A DNA stretch of 8,379 nucleotides from an uncultured Tabrizicola sp. (GCA_937858255.1 CALLZQ010000172.1:1-8379), one strand, 5' to 3'; counted from the stretch's first letter, positions 1-7,097 are shown. The notes: generated by a model not told the origin, from the letters alone. Program-made: numbers and translations.

Positions 1-160
1 CTATGGGCATTCGCTGGCCGTCGCACCTTGGGGCGAGATACTGGCGGATGGTGGCAGCGACCCCGGGGTGACTCTGGTCGATCTGGATCTGGCCGAGGTG
101 TCGCGGGCGCGCGGCCGGGTGGCCTCACTGTCGCATGATCGCCATTTCGAGGGGCCCTGA
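1..160 (+). CDS. Carbon-nitrogen hydrolase (nitrilase superfamily), C-terminal end only
   Basis: Only the last 52 codons are present; the reading frame starts at base 2 and the gene begins upstream of the window. The visible protein carries YGHSLAVAPWGEIL, then a short DPGVTLVDLDL strand and an SHDRHF-like tail. This pattern (a G-x-S segment, a WG-x-(I/V)-L turn, a 'D-DL' strand, then an arginine-rich end) is typical of the C-terminus of nitrilase/omega-amidase type amidohydrolases. These hydrolyse small amides in the cytoplasm using a Cys-Glu-Lys triad. The catalytic residues would lie in the missing part, so activity cannot be judged. The stop codon overlaps the next start codon (TGATG), so this gene and the MarR regulator are very likely co-transcribed and translationally coupled. 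The family call is fairly safe; the substrate is unknown. Confidence 0.8.
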   Translation, partial: YGHSLAVAPWGEILADGGSDPGVTLVDLDLAEVSRARGRVASLSHDRHFEGP

Positions 161-600
161 TGGACAAGCCCGAGGAAATCGCCATCGCCCTGTTTGGTGA
201 GCTGTTCATGGCCGATCAGCTTGCCCGCAACCGTATCTCAAAGGCGCTGCCCAAGGGGATGGAGATTTCGCATTTCGGCGTGCTGAACCATCTGGCGCGG
301 ATCAACGAAGAGCGGACCCCGGCGCAACTGGCGCGGTCGTTCCATGTGACGCGCGGGGCGATGACCAACACGCTGACCAAGCTGGAATGGGCCGGGCATA
401 TCCATATTCGCCCGGACTGGGACGATGCGCGGCAGAAATTCGTGGCGATCAGCCCGGCAGGTCGGGCCGCGCGCGATGCGGCGGTGCAGTCGGTGGCGCC
501 TTTGATCAGCGAAGTTGTTCAGTCGCTGGGGGTGGATCGGGTGCGTGCGCTGTTTCCGGTGCTGCGCGAAATGCGGGTGCGGCTTGAGGCCGATGTCTGA
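160..600 (+). CDS. MarR-family transcriptional regulator
   Basis: This 146-aa protein has the usual length and layout of a MarR regulator, a dimeric cytoplasmic DNA-binding protein. N- and C-terminal helices (about residues 1-30 and 105-142) would form the dimer interface. The winged helix-turn-helix spans about residues 35-100. The recognition helix region is TPAQLARSFHVTRGAMTNTL (53-72), followed by a wing containing WDDARQKFVAISPAG, which matches the family's D-x-R wing motif. The ATG start at 160 is preceded by GAGGGG at 149-154, a good ribosome binding site. It overlaps the upstream hydrolase stop by one base and the downstream SDR start by 8 bases, so there is no room for its own promoter or operator here. 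The single Cys-less sequence gives no hint of redox sensing. The ligand and targets are unknown. It may act on the operon's unseen upstream promoter or elsewhere. Confidence 0.9.
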   Translation: MDKPEEIAIALFGELFMADQLARNRISKALPKGMEISHFGVLNHLARINEERTPAQLARSFHVTRGAMTNTLTKLEWAGHIHIRPDWDDARQKFVAISPAGRAARDAAVQSVAPLISEVVQSLGVDRVRALFPVLREMRVRLEADV

Positions 601-1396
601 GGCGACCGCGACGATTCTGGGGGCCAGCGGTCGGTTGGGGCGGCTGATGCAACATGTTGCTGGCGAGACGACCGGGGACGGTTTGCCTCTGCGTTATCTG
701 CGCCGGGCTGATTGGGATATTGGCGTCAGCCCGGCGCCGGCGCTGGGTCCGGGGCCGGTGCTGGATCTGGCAGGGGTGACGCGCAGGCCGCCGGATGAGA
801 ACCCCGGCATTGCAGCCGAGGTTGCCCTTGCAGCCCGACGCGCCGGGGCGCGGTTGCTGCATGTCTCTTCGGCGGCGGTCTACCCGGGTGGCATGATGGA
901 TATGACCGAAGATCAGATACTGGCCCCGCCTTCGCCCTATGGCCGGTCAAAGATGGCGGCAGAGGCGCAGGTGCGCGCTATCTGCCCCGATGCGGTGATT
1001 TTGCGGCTGGGCAATGTCGCGGGGGCCGATGCGCTGTTGGGGGGGCTGATTGATGGGAAGCCGGCGCTGCTTGACCCTGTGCCGGGGCAGGATGGGGGGC
1101 CGGTCCGGTCCTATATCGGGCCGCGGACCCTGGCCGGGGTGTTGCAAAGGCTGCTAAATCTGGCGGCGGCGGGCGCCGACCTGCCGCCCGTGATCAATAT
1201 CGCGCAACCCGGCGAGGTTTCGATGGCGTCACTGCTAGAGGCGCGGGGCCATCCCTGGCAATTCGGCCCGCCGAGAGAGGGCGTTGTGGCGCGGGTGGTT
1301 CTGGATACCTGTCGCCTGCAATCGGTCATGCCCGTCGCGCCAGTATCTGCCGGGGCGTTGGTGGCAGAGCTCGATCAGATGGCGGGCTGGCCATGA
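593..1396 (+). CDS. NAD-dependent epimerase/dehydratase family protein (extended SDR), possible NDP-4-keto-sugar reductase
   Basis: A 267-aa Rossmann-fold sugar-nucleotide enzyme. The N-terminal nucleotide-binding loop is GASGRLG (residues 10-16). The active-site serine region HVSSAAVYPGG is at 90-100, and the catalytic Y116-x-x-x-K120 lies within SPYGRSK. RLGNVAG (138-144) is the conserved strand after the catalytic helix. The C-terminal part is short and variable, as expected for the substrate-binding domain. The ATG at 593 is chosen because the GASGRLG loop then begins about 10 residues in. A longer upstream frame would add a Cys- and Arg-rich stretch that is only the MarR gene read in another frame. 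GAGG at 586-589 is a possible but closely spaced ribosome binding site. The gene overlaps marR by 8 nt and the sugar transferase by 4 nt (ATGA). Its placement between a regulator and a phosphoglycosyl transferase, with a 4,6-dehydratase next, suggests C4-reduction or epimerisation of a UDP-4-keto-6-deoxy-HexNAc. That substrate is inferred, not shown. Confidence 0.85.
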   Translation: MSEATATILGASGRLGRLMQHVAGETTGDGLPLRYLRRADWDIGVSPAPALGPGPVLDLAGVTRRPPDENPGIAAEVALAARRAGARLLHVSSAAVYPGGMMDMTEDQILAPPSPYGRSKMAAEAQVRAICPDAVILRLGNVAGADALLGGLIDGKPALLDPVPGQDGGPVRSYIGPRTLAGVLQRLLNLAAAGADLPPVINIAQPGEVSMASLLEARGHPWQFGPPREGVVARVVLDTCRLQSVMPVAPVSAGALVAELDQMAGWP

Positions 1397-1998
1397 CCTT
1401 TGGCAAACGCCTGCTGGATATCGTGCTTGCCTTGCTGCTGATGCTGATTCTGGCGCTGCCCTTTGCGGTGCTGGTTGTCTATCTCTTGCTGCGCGAAGGG
1501 CGTCCCGTCTTCTACGTCTCGGAACGGATGCGCGGGGTGGATCGCCCGTTTCAACTGTGGAAGCTGCGCACAATGCGTGTGGTCGGGGGCGACTCGGGTG
1601 TGTCGGGCGGGGACAAGAGTAACCGCGTGACACCGATCGGCCGCAGGCTGCGCAAGTATCGGCTGGATGAAATTCCGCAACTTTGGAACGTGCTGAAGGG
1701 GGATATGAGCTTTGTTGGCCCCCGCCCGCCGCTGCGCCAATATGTCGAGGCTTTCCCCGAGATCTACCACGAGGTATTGCAATGTCGCCCGGGGATTACC
1801 GGTCTGGCGACACTGCGCTTTCACCGGCATGAAGAGTGGATCCTGTCGCGTTGCGCGACCGCCGCAGAAACCGATGCGGCCTATCGTCGGCGCTGTGTGC
1901 CGCAAAAGGCGCGGCTTGATCTGATCTATGCGCGACGGCGGTCGGTGTGCTTTGACATCGCTTTGATGCTGCAAACGCTTAAAAAAGTCGCAGGCTAG
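1393..1998 (+). CDS. Short-form bacterial sugar transferase (monotopic phosphoglycosyl transferase)
   Basis: A 201-aa protein of the bacterial sugar transferase (PglC/WcaJ C-terminal) family. These enzymes transfer a sugar-1-phosphate from a UDP-sugar to undecaprenyl phosphate at the inner face of the cytoplasmic membrane, the first committed step of a polysaccharide or glycan. A single hydrophobic membrane-entry helix covers about residues 8-33. It is followed by the conserved GRPVFYVSERMRG, FQLWKLRTM (53-61), and RKYRLDEIPQLWNVLKGDMS containing the catalytic Asp-Glu pair D92-E93. FVGPRPPL (107-114) and RPGITGLATLR (132-142) follow. The length matches the minimal PglC-like form; the extra N-terminal domain of WcaJ/WbaP is absent. 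The ATG overlaps the SDR stop (ATGA), implying translational coupling. No terminator is visible after the stop at 1998. The family is certain; the sugar is not, but neighbours point to a 6-deoxy-HexNAc. Confidence 0.95.
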   Translation: MTFGKRLLDIVLALLLMLILALPFAVLVVYLLLREGRPVFYVSERMRGVDRPFQLWKLRTMRVVGGDSGVSGGDKSNRVTPIGRRLRKYRLDEIPQLWNVLKGDMSFVGPRPPLRQYVEAFPEIYHEVLQCRPGITGLATLRFHRHEEWILSRCATAAETDAAYRRRCVPQKARLDLIYARRRSVCFDIALMLQTLKKVAG

Positions 1999-2031
1999 CC
2001 CTCGCAGCAGGCTGTTTGACGTGAAAGCTGA

Positions 2032-2060
2032 TTGTTTCTTGCCCTCCTCGAAGGTATAGG
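2032..2060 (+). promoter_or_regulatory. Possible sigma70-type promoter for the 4,6-dehydratase gene
   Basis: In the 76-nt gap after the sugar transferase there is TTGTTT at 2032-2037 and TATAGG at 2055-2060, separated by 17 nt. Both are partial matches to -35 and -10 hexamers. Transcription would begin near 2067. This is almost on top of the earliest possible start codons (TTG 2068, GTG 2075), so if the promoter is real a later start (TTG 2123 or 2129) becomes more likely. The spacing is right, but both boxes are imperfect. Read-through from the upstream operon is equally possible because I see no terminator in the gap. Confidence 0.3.
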
Positions 2061-2074
2061 AACGATATTGGCGG

Positions 2075-4054
2075 GTGGCTGCGGCGTTTAGGCAGCAGGG
2101 ACGTCTTGGAGTTCGTTGGAGCTTGAATTTGATTGGCTCACGACCAGTAATTACGCTGCGGCGCCTGTTTGAACGGCTGACGCGGCCCTTGAAACAGTCG
2201 ATTCTGCTGGCGATTGACGCTGTTCTGGCGCCGGCCTCTCTGGTGTTTGCGCATTTCGTCACCTCATGGGGGCCGAACTCGGAATTTCATCTGATCGAGA
2301 TGATCCTGCCCGGCATGTTCGTGACCGGGCTGGCCTTGTTCGGTTCGCTGGCGCTGGGGATCCACAAGATCAAGCTCAAGGCTTATGAAAGCCTTGCCGC
2401 GCTGAAATCGGCCTCGGTGGCGGCCTTTACCACCTTTGGGCTGTATCTTTTGGGCAAGGGTGCCGGGCCTGAACAGTCGGTCGTTCTGATCACCATGTTC
2501 ATGCTGACCTTTACCACGGCGATGATTCTGGCGCGTTTCACGCTGCTGCATCTGCTGTTGGCGATCCTGAGTGTCGGGCATGTGCGGCGCAATGTGATGA
2601 TTTATGGCGCAGGCACCACCGGCACGCAGCTTGCCTCGGCGCTCAGCCGGCATGACAGTGTGCGGGTCGTCGCCTTTATCGACGATAATTCCAGTCTGCA
2701 CGGCATGAATATCATGGGCCTGACGGTGCATGGGCCAAACCGTCTAGCGCGTCTGGTGGAAAAGCACGATGTCGAGCGGGTACTGCTGGCCATGCCTTCG
2801 GCCCCGACCGCGCGTCAGGGCGCCATCGCACGTCAATTGATGGAACAGGGGCTGGAGGTGCATTCGCTGCCCTCTTTCGCGCAATTGGTGGGCACCGAGG
2901 CGCTTGCCAATTCGCTGGAGCCGGTGACGCCCGGCAAGCTGATGAACCGTCCGGCGGTGCAGAATCTGCAACCCTCGGCGGTCGACGCCTATCAGGGCAA
3001 GAGCATTCTGGTCAGTGGCGCTGGCGGATCGGTCGGGTCTGAACTCTGCCGGCAGCTTCTGGAATACAAGCCGACCAAGGTGATCCTGTTCGAGGTCAGC
3101 GAACTGGCACTGTATCAAATCCACAAGGAAATGTGCAGCACGCCCGAGGCAGCAGGGATCGAGTTCGTGCCGATTCTGGGGTCGGTGACGGAATATCGGC
3201 AGGTGCGCGCGGTTTGCGATCAGCATGGCGTCGATGTGATCCTGCATGCTGCCGCCTATAAGCATGTTCCCTTGGTCGAGGCCAATCCGCTGGCGGGCAT
3301 CGTGAATAACGTGCTGGGCACCCGGACGCTGGCCGAGGCGGCGCTGCATTTCGGCGTCAAGCGCTTTATCATGATCTCGACCGACAAGGCGGTTCGCCCG
3401 ACGAATGTGATGGGCGCGACCAAGCGGATGGCGGAGCTGGTGGTGCAGGATCTGGCGCAGCGCTCGACCGGCACCGATTTCTCGATTGTCCGCTTTGGCA
3501 ATGTGCTGGGCAGCTCTGGCTCGGTAGTGCCGCTGTTTCGCGAGCAGATTGCGCGGGGTGGGCCGATCACGCTGACCCATGAAGATGTCACGCGCTATTT
3601 CATGACGATTTCCGAGGCGGCGCAACTGGTGCTGATCGCAGGTGGCATGCCCAATGACCGCGCAGATGGCACGGGCGACCTTTACGTTCTCGATATGGGT
3701 CAGCCGATCCGCATCCGCGATCTGGCGGTGCGGATGATCGCGGCGGCGGGATGCAGCCTCAAGGATGAAGATCACCCTGATGGCGAGATCGAGATTGTGG
3801 TTACTGGCCTGCGCCCCGGTGAAAAGCTGCATGAGGAATTGCTGATCGAGCCGGGGATGCTGACCACACCGCATGAAAAGATTCTGCGCGCGCGCGAACG
3901 TAGCCTGTCGAGCCTTGAGGTGGCCTCGGCCCTGCGTGAAATGCGCAGCGCCGTTGCGACGGGCAATGCCGAGGCGGCCTTTGCGGTGATGGAGGGCTGT
4001 GTCGAAGGATACGGCGAAACGCGGCAAGGTCTGGCCATCAAGGCGCGGGCCTAG
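2075..4054 (+). CDS. Membrane-anchored NDP-sugar 4,6-dehydratase (WbpM/CapD/FlaA1-like polysaccharide biosynthesis protein)
   Basis: A protein of up to 659 aa, numbered here from GTG 2075. Four hydrophobic segments (about 43-63, 76-95, 111-127 and 136-166) anchor it in the inner membrane. A first Rossmann domain follows (IYGAGTTG, 176-183). The second, catalytic SDR domain has VSGAGGSVGSE (313-323), HAAAYKHVPL (391-400), STDKAVRPTN (435-444), M446-x-x-x-K450 in place of YxxxK, RFGNVLGSSGSVVPLF (473-488) and GLRPGEKLHEELL (578-590). Met instead of Tyr is the known variant of large WbpM-type dehydratases. The family removes water from UDP-GlcNAc-like substrates to give a 4-keto-6-deoxy sugar at the cytoplasmic face. 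The start is uncertain. GTG 2075 gives the longest frame, but TTG 2129 has GGAG at 2118-2121 seven nt upstream and would remove 18 residues without touching a domain. The protein fits with the upstream SDR and phosphoglycosyl transferase as a sugar-nucleotide pathway. Function at family level is secure. Confidence 0.95.
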   Translation: MAAAFRQQGRLGVRWSLNLIGSRPVITLRRLFERLTRPLKQSILLAIDAVLAPASLVFAHFVTSWGPNSEFHLIEMILPGMFVTGLALFGSLALGIHKIKLKAYESLAALKSASVAAFTTFGLYLLGKGAGPEQSVVLITMFMLTFTTAMILARFTLLHLLLAILSVGHVRRNVMIYGAGTTGTQLASALSRHDSVRVVAFIDDNSSLHGMNIMGLTVHGPNRLARLVEKHDVERVLLAMPSAPTARQGAIARQLMEQGLEVHSLPSFAQLVGTEALANSLEPVTPGKLMNRPAVQNLQPSAVDAYQGKSILVSGAGGSVGSELCRQLLEYKPTKVILFEVSELALYQIHKEMCSTPEAAGIEFVPILGSVTEYRQVRAVCDQHGVDVILHAAAYKHVPLVEANPLAGIVNNVLGTRTLAEAALHFGVKRFIMISTDKAVRPTNVMGATKRMAELVVQDLAQRSTGTDFSIVRFGNVLGSSGSVVPLFREQIARGGPITLTHEDVTRYFMTISEAAQLVLIAGGMPNDRADGTGDLYVLDMGQPIRIRDLAVRMIAAAGCSLKDEDHPDGEIEIVVTGLRPGEKLHEELLIEPGMLTTPHEKILRARERSLSSLEVASALREMRSAVATGNAEAAFAVMEGCVEGYGETRQGLAIKARA

Positions 4055-4105
4055 GCAGAGTGTTGCGATTCTGTCGCCGGGGTCAGGGCTTGGCGGCAGC
4101 GGACG

Positions 4106-4133
4106 TTGTGGTCTCGGGGAATCCCCGTATCAT
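4106..4133 (+). promoter_or_regulatory. Probable promoter with a palindromic operator-like site upstream of yjbH
   Basis: The 101-nt gap before yjbH contains TTGTGG (4106-4111) and TATCAT (4128-4133), spaced 16 nt, the latter matching five of six -10 positions. Between them sits CGGGGAATCCCCG (4115-4127), a perfect 13-bp palindrome around a central A. The position between -35 and -10 is where a repressor or activator dimer often binds. As RNA it could also form a 5-bp stem with a 3-nt loop, but no T-run follows, so an intrinsic terminator is unlikely. The AT-rich stretch after it (CATATACAAAAATT) contrasts with the surrounding GC-rich sequence and supports a promoter. The regulator is unknown. 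Confidence 0.45.
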
Positions 4134-4155
4134 ATACAAAAATTCGGGGGTTCTC

Positions 4156-6366
4156 ATGGCAAGGCGGCGGTCTGCCCACAGGTATCTGGCATTGGCCGTG
4201 GCAGGCGGCATGGTCGCGGCGCCGATCATGGCGGTTTCGCAGGGGCGGCCCTCGCTGAATCTCTACGGCGCAACCGGGGTGATCGACATGCCCTCGGGCG
4301 AAAGCCAGCCGGATGGCGCGCTGACGATTTCGACCTCGCATTTCGGGCCGATCAGCCGCACGACGCTGAGCTTTCAGATCACGCCCCGCCTTTCGGGCAG
4401 CTTTCGCTTTCTGGGTATCCGTGACTGGAACAAGAACATCGGCTGTTTGCCCAATTGCACGGGAACGGACCAGTTCGACATCTACTATGACCGCTCTTTT
4501 GACCTGAAATATCAGATCTTTGATGAGGGGCGCTATATGCCTGCCGTCTCGGTCGGGTTGCAGGATTTTGTCGGCACAGGGGTGCTGGCGGGCGAGTATC
4601 TGGTGGCGACCAAGCATGTGACGCCGGACCTCAAGGTGACGGCCGGTCTTGGCTGGGGGCGGCTGGGCAGCTATGGCTCGCTCGCGACCCCCCTTGGCGC
4701 GCGCCCGCCGCTGAACCCCGGCTCGGGCGGCAATTTCAACTATGACCAGTGGTTCCGTGGACAGGCGGCCCCCTTTGGCGGCGTGGAATGGGCGATTAAC
4801 GACCAGTGGACACTCAAGGCGGAATATTCGTCGGATAATTACGATGAAGAGGCCGGCAAGCGGAAGACATTCGAGCGCAAGAGCCCGTTCAACTTTGGCC
4901 TCGAATATCAGTATCGCGACAGTGTGCGCCTGGGTGCGTATTACCTTTACGGGTCGCAGGTCGGAATCGCCGCGCATTTCTTGATGAATCCGAAAAAGCG
5001 GGCGGGTGGCGGCGTTCAGGGGCCGGCTCCCAGTGCCATCACGCCGCGGCCTTCGCGCAGTGCCAATCCTGATCTGTGGTCGACCGAATGGGTCACACAG
5101 AACGATGCCGGGGATATACTGCGGGCCAATCTGGACAGCCGTCTGAATGACGATGGCATCAAGGTGCGCTCGATCAGCTATAATGGCACCAGTGCCGAAG
5201 TGCGTTTCACCAACGCCCGGATCGACGCCGAGGCTCAGGCCATCGGCCGGACTGCCCGTGCCATGGCAGGGAGCCTGCCCGCCTCGGTCGAGCAGTTTGA
5301 GATCGTGCCGGTCGTCAACGGCATGGCGGTGTCCAAGGTTGTGATCCTGCGTTCGGATGTCGAGCGGCTTGAACATGCGGTGGATGGGGCAGAGCAGATC
5401 CTTTCGCGCGCCCAGATCGTCTCGGTGGGTGCGGCCGAATCGGTCGCCTCTCGTGACAGTGAATCCTATCCGGCCTTTACCTGGTCCATTGGGCCCTATG
5501 CCCGGCTGCGGCTGTTCGACCAGAACACGCCCTTCAAGGCGGGCATCGGCCTTCAGGCCAAGGGCCGGCTTGAGGTGGCGCCGGGGCTGTTGATCAGCGG
5601 CAAGGTCACCAAGCTGGCGATCAGCAATCTTGACGACCGCCCGCCGATTCCCGACCGCAAGTTGCAGGCAGTACGCTCGGCGAACTATTTCTATGACAAG
5701 CTGGGCGATCCGGCGATCGACCATCTGGCGCTGACCTATTACCACAAGCTGTCGCCCGAGGTATATGGCCGGGTCTCGCTGGGTTATCTGGAGCGGATGT
5801 TCGGCGGCATCTCGACCGAGGTGTTGTGGATGCCCACCAACCGCCGCTGGGCTGTTGGCGCCGAGTTGAACTATGTGGCGCAACGCTCGCCCGATCAGCA
5901 GTTCGGGTTCAAGCTGCCGCAAGAGATGTATCAGACCGATGGCCCGGGTATCGAATCGGGGCCGAGCAGCTATCGCACCGTCACGGGCCATATCAGCGGC
6001 TATTACAGCTTTGAGAACGGTTTCCACGCACAGGTGGACATTGGCCGCTATCTGGCTGGCGATGTCGGCGCGACTGTCTCGTTGAAACGCGAATTCGAGA
6101 ACGGTTGGAAGATTGGCGCCTTTGTCACCAAGACCAATGTTTCGGCATCGAATTTCGGCAGCGGCTCGTTTGACAAGGGCATCACCATCGAAGTGCCGGT
6201 CAGCATGTTGTTTGGCACCCAAACGCGCGAAACCCGCTCGACCGTGCTGCGGCCTTTTGGGCGTGATGGTGGTCAGCGGCTCGAGGTGGATGGGCGCCTC
6301 TATGAAACGGTGCGCGGTTATCGTGAAAGCGGCCTGACCGAGCAATGGGGACGATTCTGGAAATGA
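4156..6366 (+). CDS. yjbH: YjbH-domain outer membrane beta-barrel protein (exopolysaccharide secretion)
   Basis: A 736-aa exported protein of the YjbH/GfcD family, close to the roughly 700 aa of E. coli YjbH. The ATG at 4156 is chosen because it begins a clear signal peptide (MARRRSAHRYLALAVAGG, continuing hydrophobic to about residue 26) and has GGGGG at 4146-4150 upstream. An earlier in-frame GTG at 4060 would bury the signal. The mature protein starts with LNLYGATGVIDMPSGE (34-49), the family's N-terminal signature, then DLKYQIFDEGRYMPAVSVG (116-134). It continues with many alternating Y/F/W-rich strands and a C-terminal barrel with ending segments such as GYYSFENGFHAQVDIGRY. C97 and C101 may form a disulfide. 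In E. coli the yjbEFGH operon affects exopolysaccharide production and the related gfc operon makes group 4 capsule. This protein is presumably part of the outer-membrane export apparatus. It overlaps yjbF by 4 nt (ATGA). Confidence 0.9.
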   Translation: MARRRSAHRYLALAVAGGMVAAPIMAVSQGRPSLNLYGATGVIDMPSGESQPDGALTISTSHFGPISRTTLSFQITPRLSGSFRFLGIRDWNKNIGCLPNCTGTDQFDIYYDRSFDLKYQIFDEGRYMPAVSVGLQDFVGTGVLAGEYLVATKHVTPDLKVTAGLGWGRLGSYGSLATPLGARPPLNPGSGGNFNYDQWFRGQAAPFGGVEWAINDQWTLKAEYSSDNYDEEAGKRKTFERKSPFNFGLEYQYRDSVRLGAYYLYGSQVGIAAHFLMNPKKRAGGGVQGPAPSAITPRPSRSANPDLWSTEWVTQNDAGDILRANLDSRLNDDGIKVRSISYNGTSAEVRFTNARIDAEAQAIGRTARAMAGSLPASVEQFEIVPVVNGMAVSKVVILRSDVERLEHAVDGAEQILSRAQIVSVGAAESVASRDSESYPAFTWSIGPYARLRLFDQNTPFKAGIGLQAKGRLEVAPGLLISGKVTKLAISNLDDRPPIPDRKLQAVRSANYFYDKLGDPAIDHLALTYYHKLSPEVYGRVSLGYLERMFGGISTEVLWMPTNRRWAVGAELNYVAQRSPDQQFGFKLPQEMYQTDGPGIESGPSSYRTVTGHISGYYSFENGFHAQVDIGRYLAGDVGATVSLKREFENGWKIGAFVTKTNVSASNFGSGSFDKGITIEVPVSMLFGTQTRETRSTVLRPFGRDGGQRLEVDGRLYETVRGYRESGLTEQWGRFWK

Positions 6367-7019
6367 GAGCGATCATTGCAGCCGCGATTGTGTCGCTGGG
6401 GGCGCTTGCCGCCTGCGGCAATGACAAAGAGGCATCGGATGTCACTGCGGCCCTGCGTTCGGCGGCGGGGGCAAAGCTGGGCGGTGGCGCATCAGCCTCG
6501 GGGATGCCGAATCTGACGCGCGAGATGCTGGCCGGCGCCACCGGGCCGTTGCTGCTGATCACTCTTGAACAGCGCAATCAGCAGGCATTGGTGGTCGAGA
6601 TTGCCCAAAACCGGGGCGTCACCACATATAGTTCCGAAGACGACAGAACGATTTCGCTGCGCGATGGTGTCCTTGTTGCAACGCGCGGACTGGGGGATGA
6701 CCTGATGGCGGCCTCGGCTCAGCGGCCCGATACGCGGGTTTCCGCCGGTGGATCTTACCCGCGGCAGTACGGGCTGCTGGACGGCAATGATCAGGCGGTG
6801 CGGCTTGATGCGACCTGTTCTGTCACCGCGCGGGCGGCAGAATCTGTTGAAATTGTTCAGATAATCTATGAAACCACCCGGATCGACGAAAGCTGTGAGG
6901 CAAACGGTCGTCGCTTTGACAACAGCTATTGGGTGGATCGGGGCGGCCAGATTCGCAAATCGCGGCAATGGGTCAGCCCGACCATCGGCTCGATTGTGAT
7001 CGAGGACTTGCGCCGGTGA
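6363..7019 (+). CDS. yjbF: YjbF/GfcB-family outer membrane lipoprotein
   Basis: A 218-aa lipoprotein. The ATG at 6363 is chosen because it gives a compact lipoprotein signal peptide with the lipobox LAAC and the lipidated Cys at residue 18; an in-frame ATG at 6345 only adds six residues from inside yjbH. The body follows the YjbF/GfcB pattern: GPLLLITLEQRNQQALVVEI (61-80), TTYSSEDDRTISLRDGVLVATRGLGDDLMA split around residues 87-116, and the end NSYWVDRGGQIRKSRQWVSP (187-206) finishing in GSIVIEDLRR. C152 and C178 are well placed for a periplasmic disulfide. YjbF/GfcB proteins work with YjbH/GfcD in exopolysaccharide or group 4 capsule assembly in the envelope. Overlap with yjbH (ATGA) indicates translational coupling. 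The E. coli order is yjbE-F-G-H; here yjbH precedes yjbF and no yjbG is seen. Confidence 0.88.
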   Translation: MRAIIAAAIVSLGALAACGNDKEASDVTAALRSAAGAKLGGGASASGMPNLTREMLAGATGPLLLITLEQRNQQALVVEIAQNRGVTTYSSEDDRTISLRDGVLVATRGLGDDLMAASAQRPDTRVSAGGSYPRQYGLLDGNDQAVRLDATCSVTARAAESVEIVQIIYETTRIDESCEANGRRFDNSYWVDRGGQIRKSRQWVSPTIGSIVIEDLRR

Positions 7020-7084
7020 AGAAATTCGTAGTTTCTGTTTTCCTGTGCCAGCCTTTATGCTATCTACAACCCAAATGTTCCTGA
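7016..7084 (+). other. Tiny GTG-initiated frame coupled to the yjbF stop; possible gene relic or leader peptide
   Basis: A GTG at 7016-7018 overlaps the yjbF stop as GTGA and is preceded by GAGGA (7002-7006) nine nt upstream, a normal coupled-start arrangement. The frame encodes 22 residues (MKKFVVSVFLCQPLCYLQPK then CS), with a lysine-plus-hydrophobic beginning like the first half of a signal peptide, and ends at TGA 7082-7084. It contains TTA and CTA leucine codons that the real genes here largely avoid, which argues against coding. It could be chance, a translated leader, or the start of a lost yjbG/gfcC gene, which in other species follows yjbF. Low confidence that it is anything functional. 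Confidence 0.2.
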
Positions 7085-7097
7085 GACGGAGAAAATC

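Noticed and set aside
515..592. In-frame upstream start that would lengthen the SDR by 26 residues
   Set aside because: The extension is Cys/Arg/Trp-rich, lies wholly inside marR, and would push the GxxGxxG loop far from the N-terminus.
1988..2013. Imperfect direct repeat (CGCAGGCT and CGCAGCAGGCT) after the sugar transferase
   Set aside because: Short, imperfect and without a hairpin plus T-run, so neither a terminator nor an attachment site can be supported.
2744..4027. Long minus-strand frame (427 codons) opposite the 4,6-dehydratase
   Set aside because: Codon-aligned shadow of a clear dehydratase gene, with no domain or ribosome binding logic of its own. The minus frame at 1375-2262 is rejected for the same reason.
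4051..6345. A 764-codon open frame on the minus strand across yjbH
   Set aside because: It is codon-aligned with yjbH, so its stops would need TTA, CTA or TCA codons on the + strand, which are rare in this GC-rich coding sequence. The protein is Arg/His/Ala/Gln-rich without domains, whereas the + strand encodes a recognisable YjbH with signal peptide.
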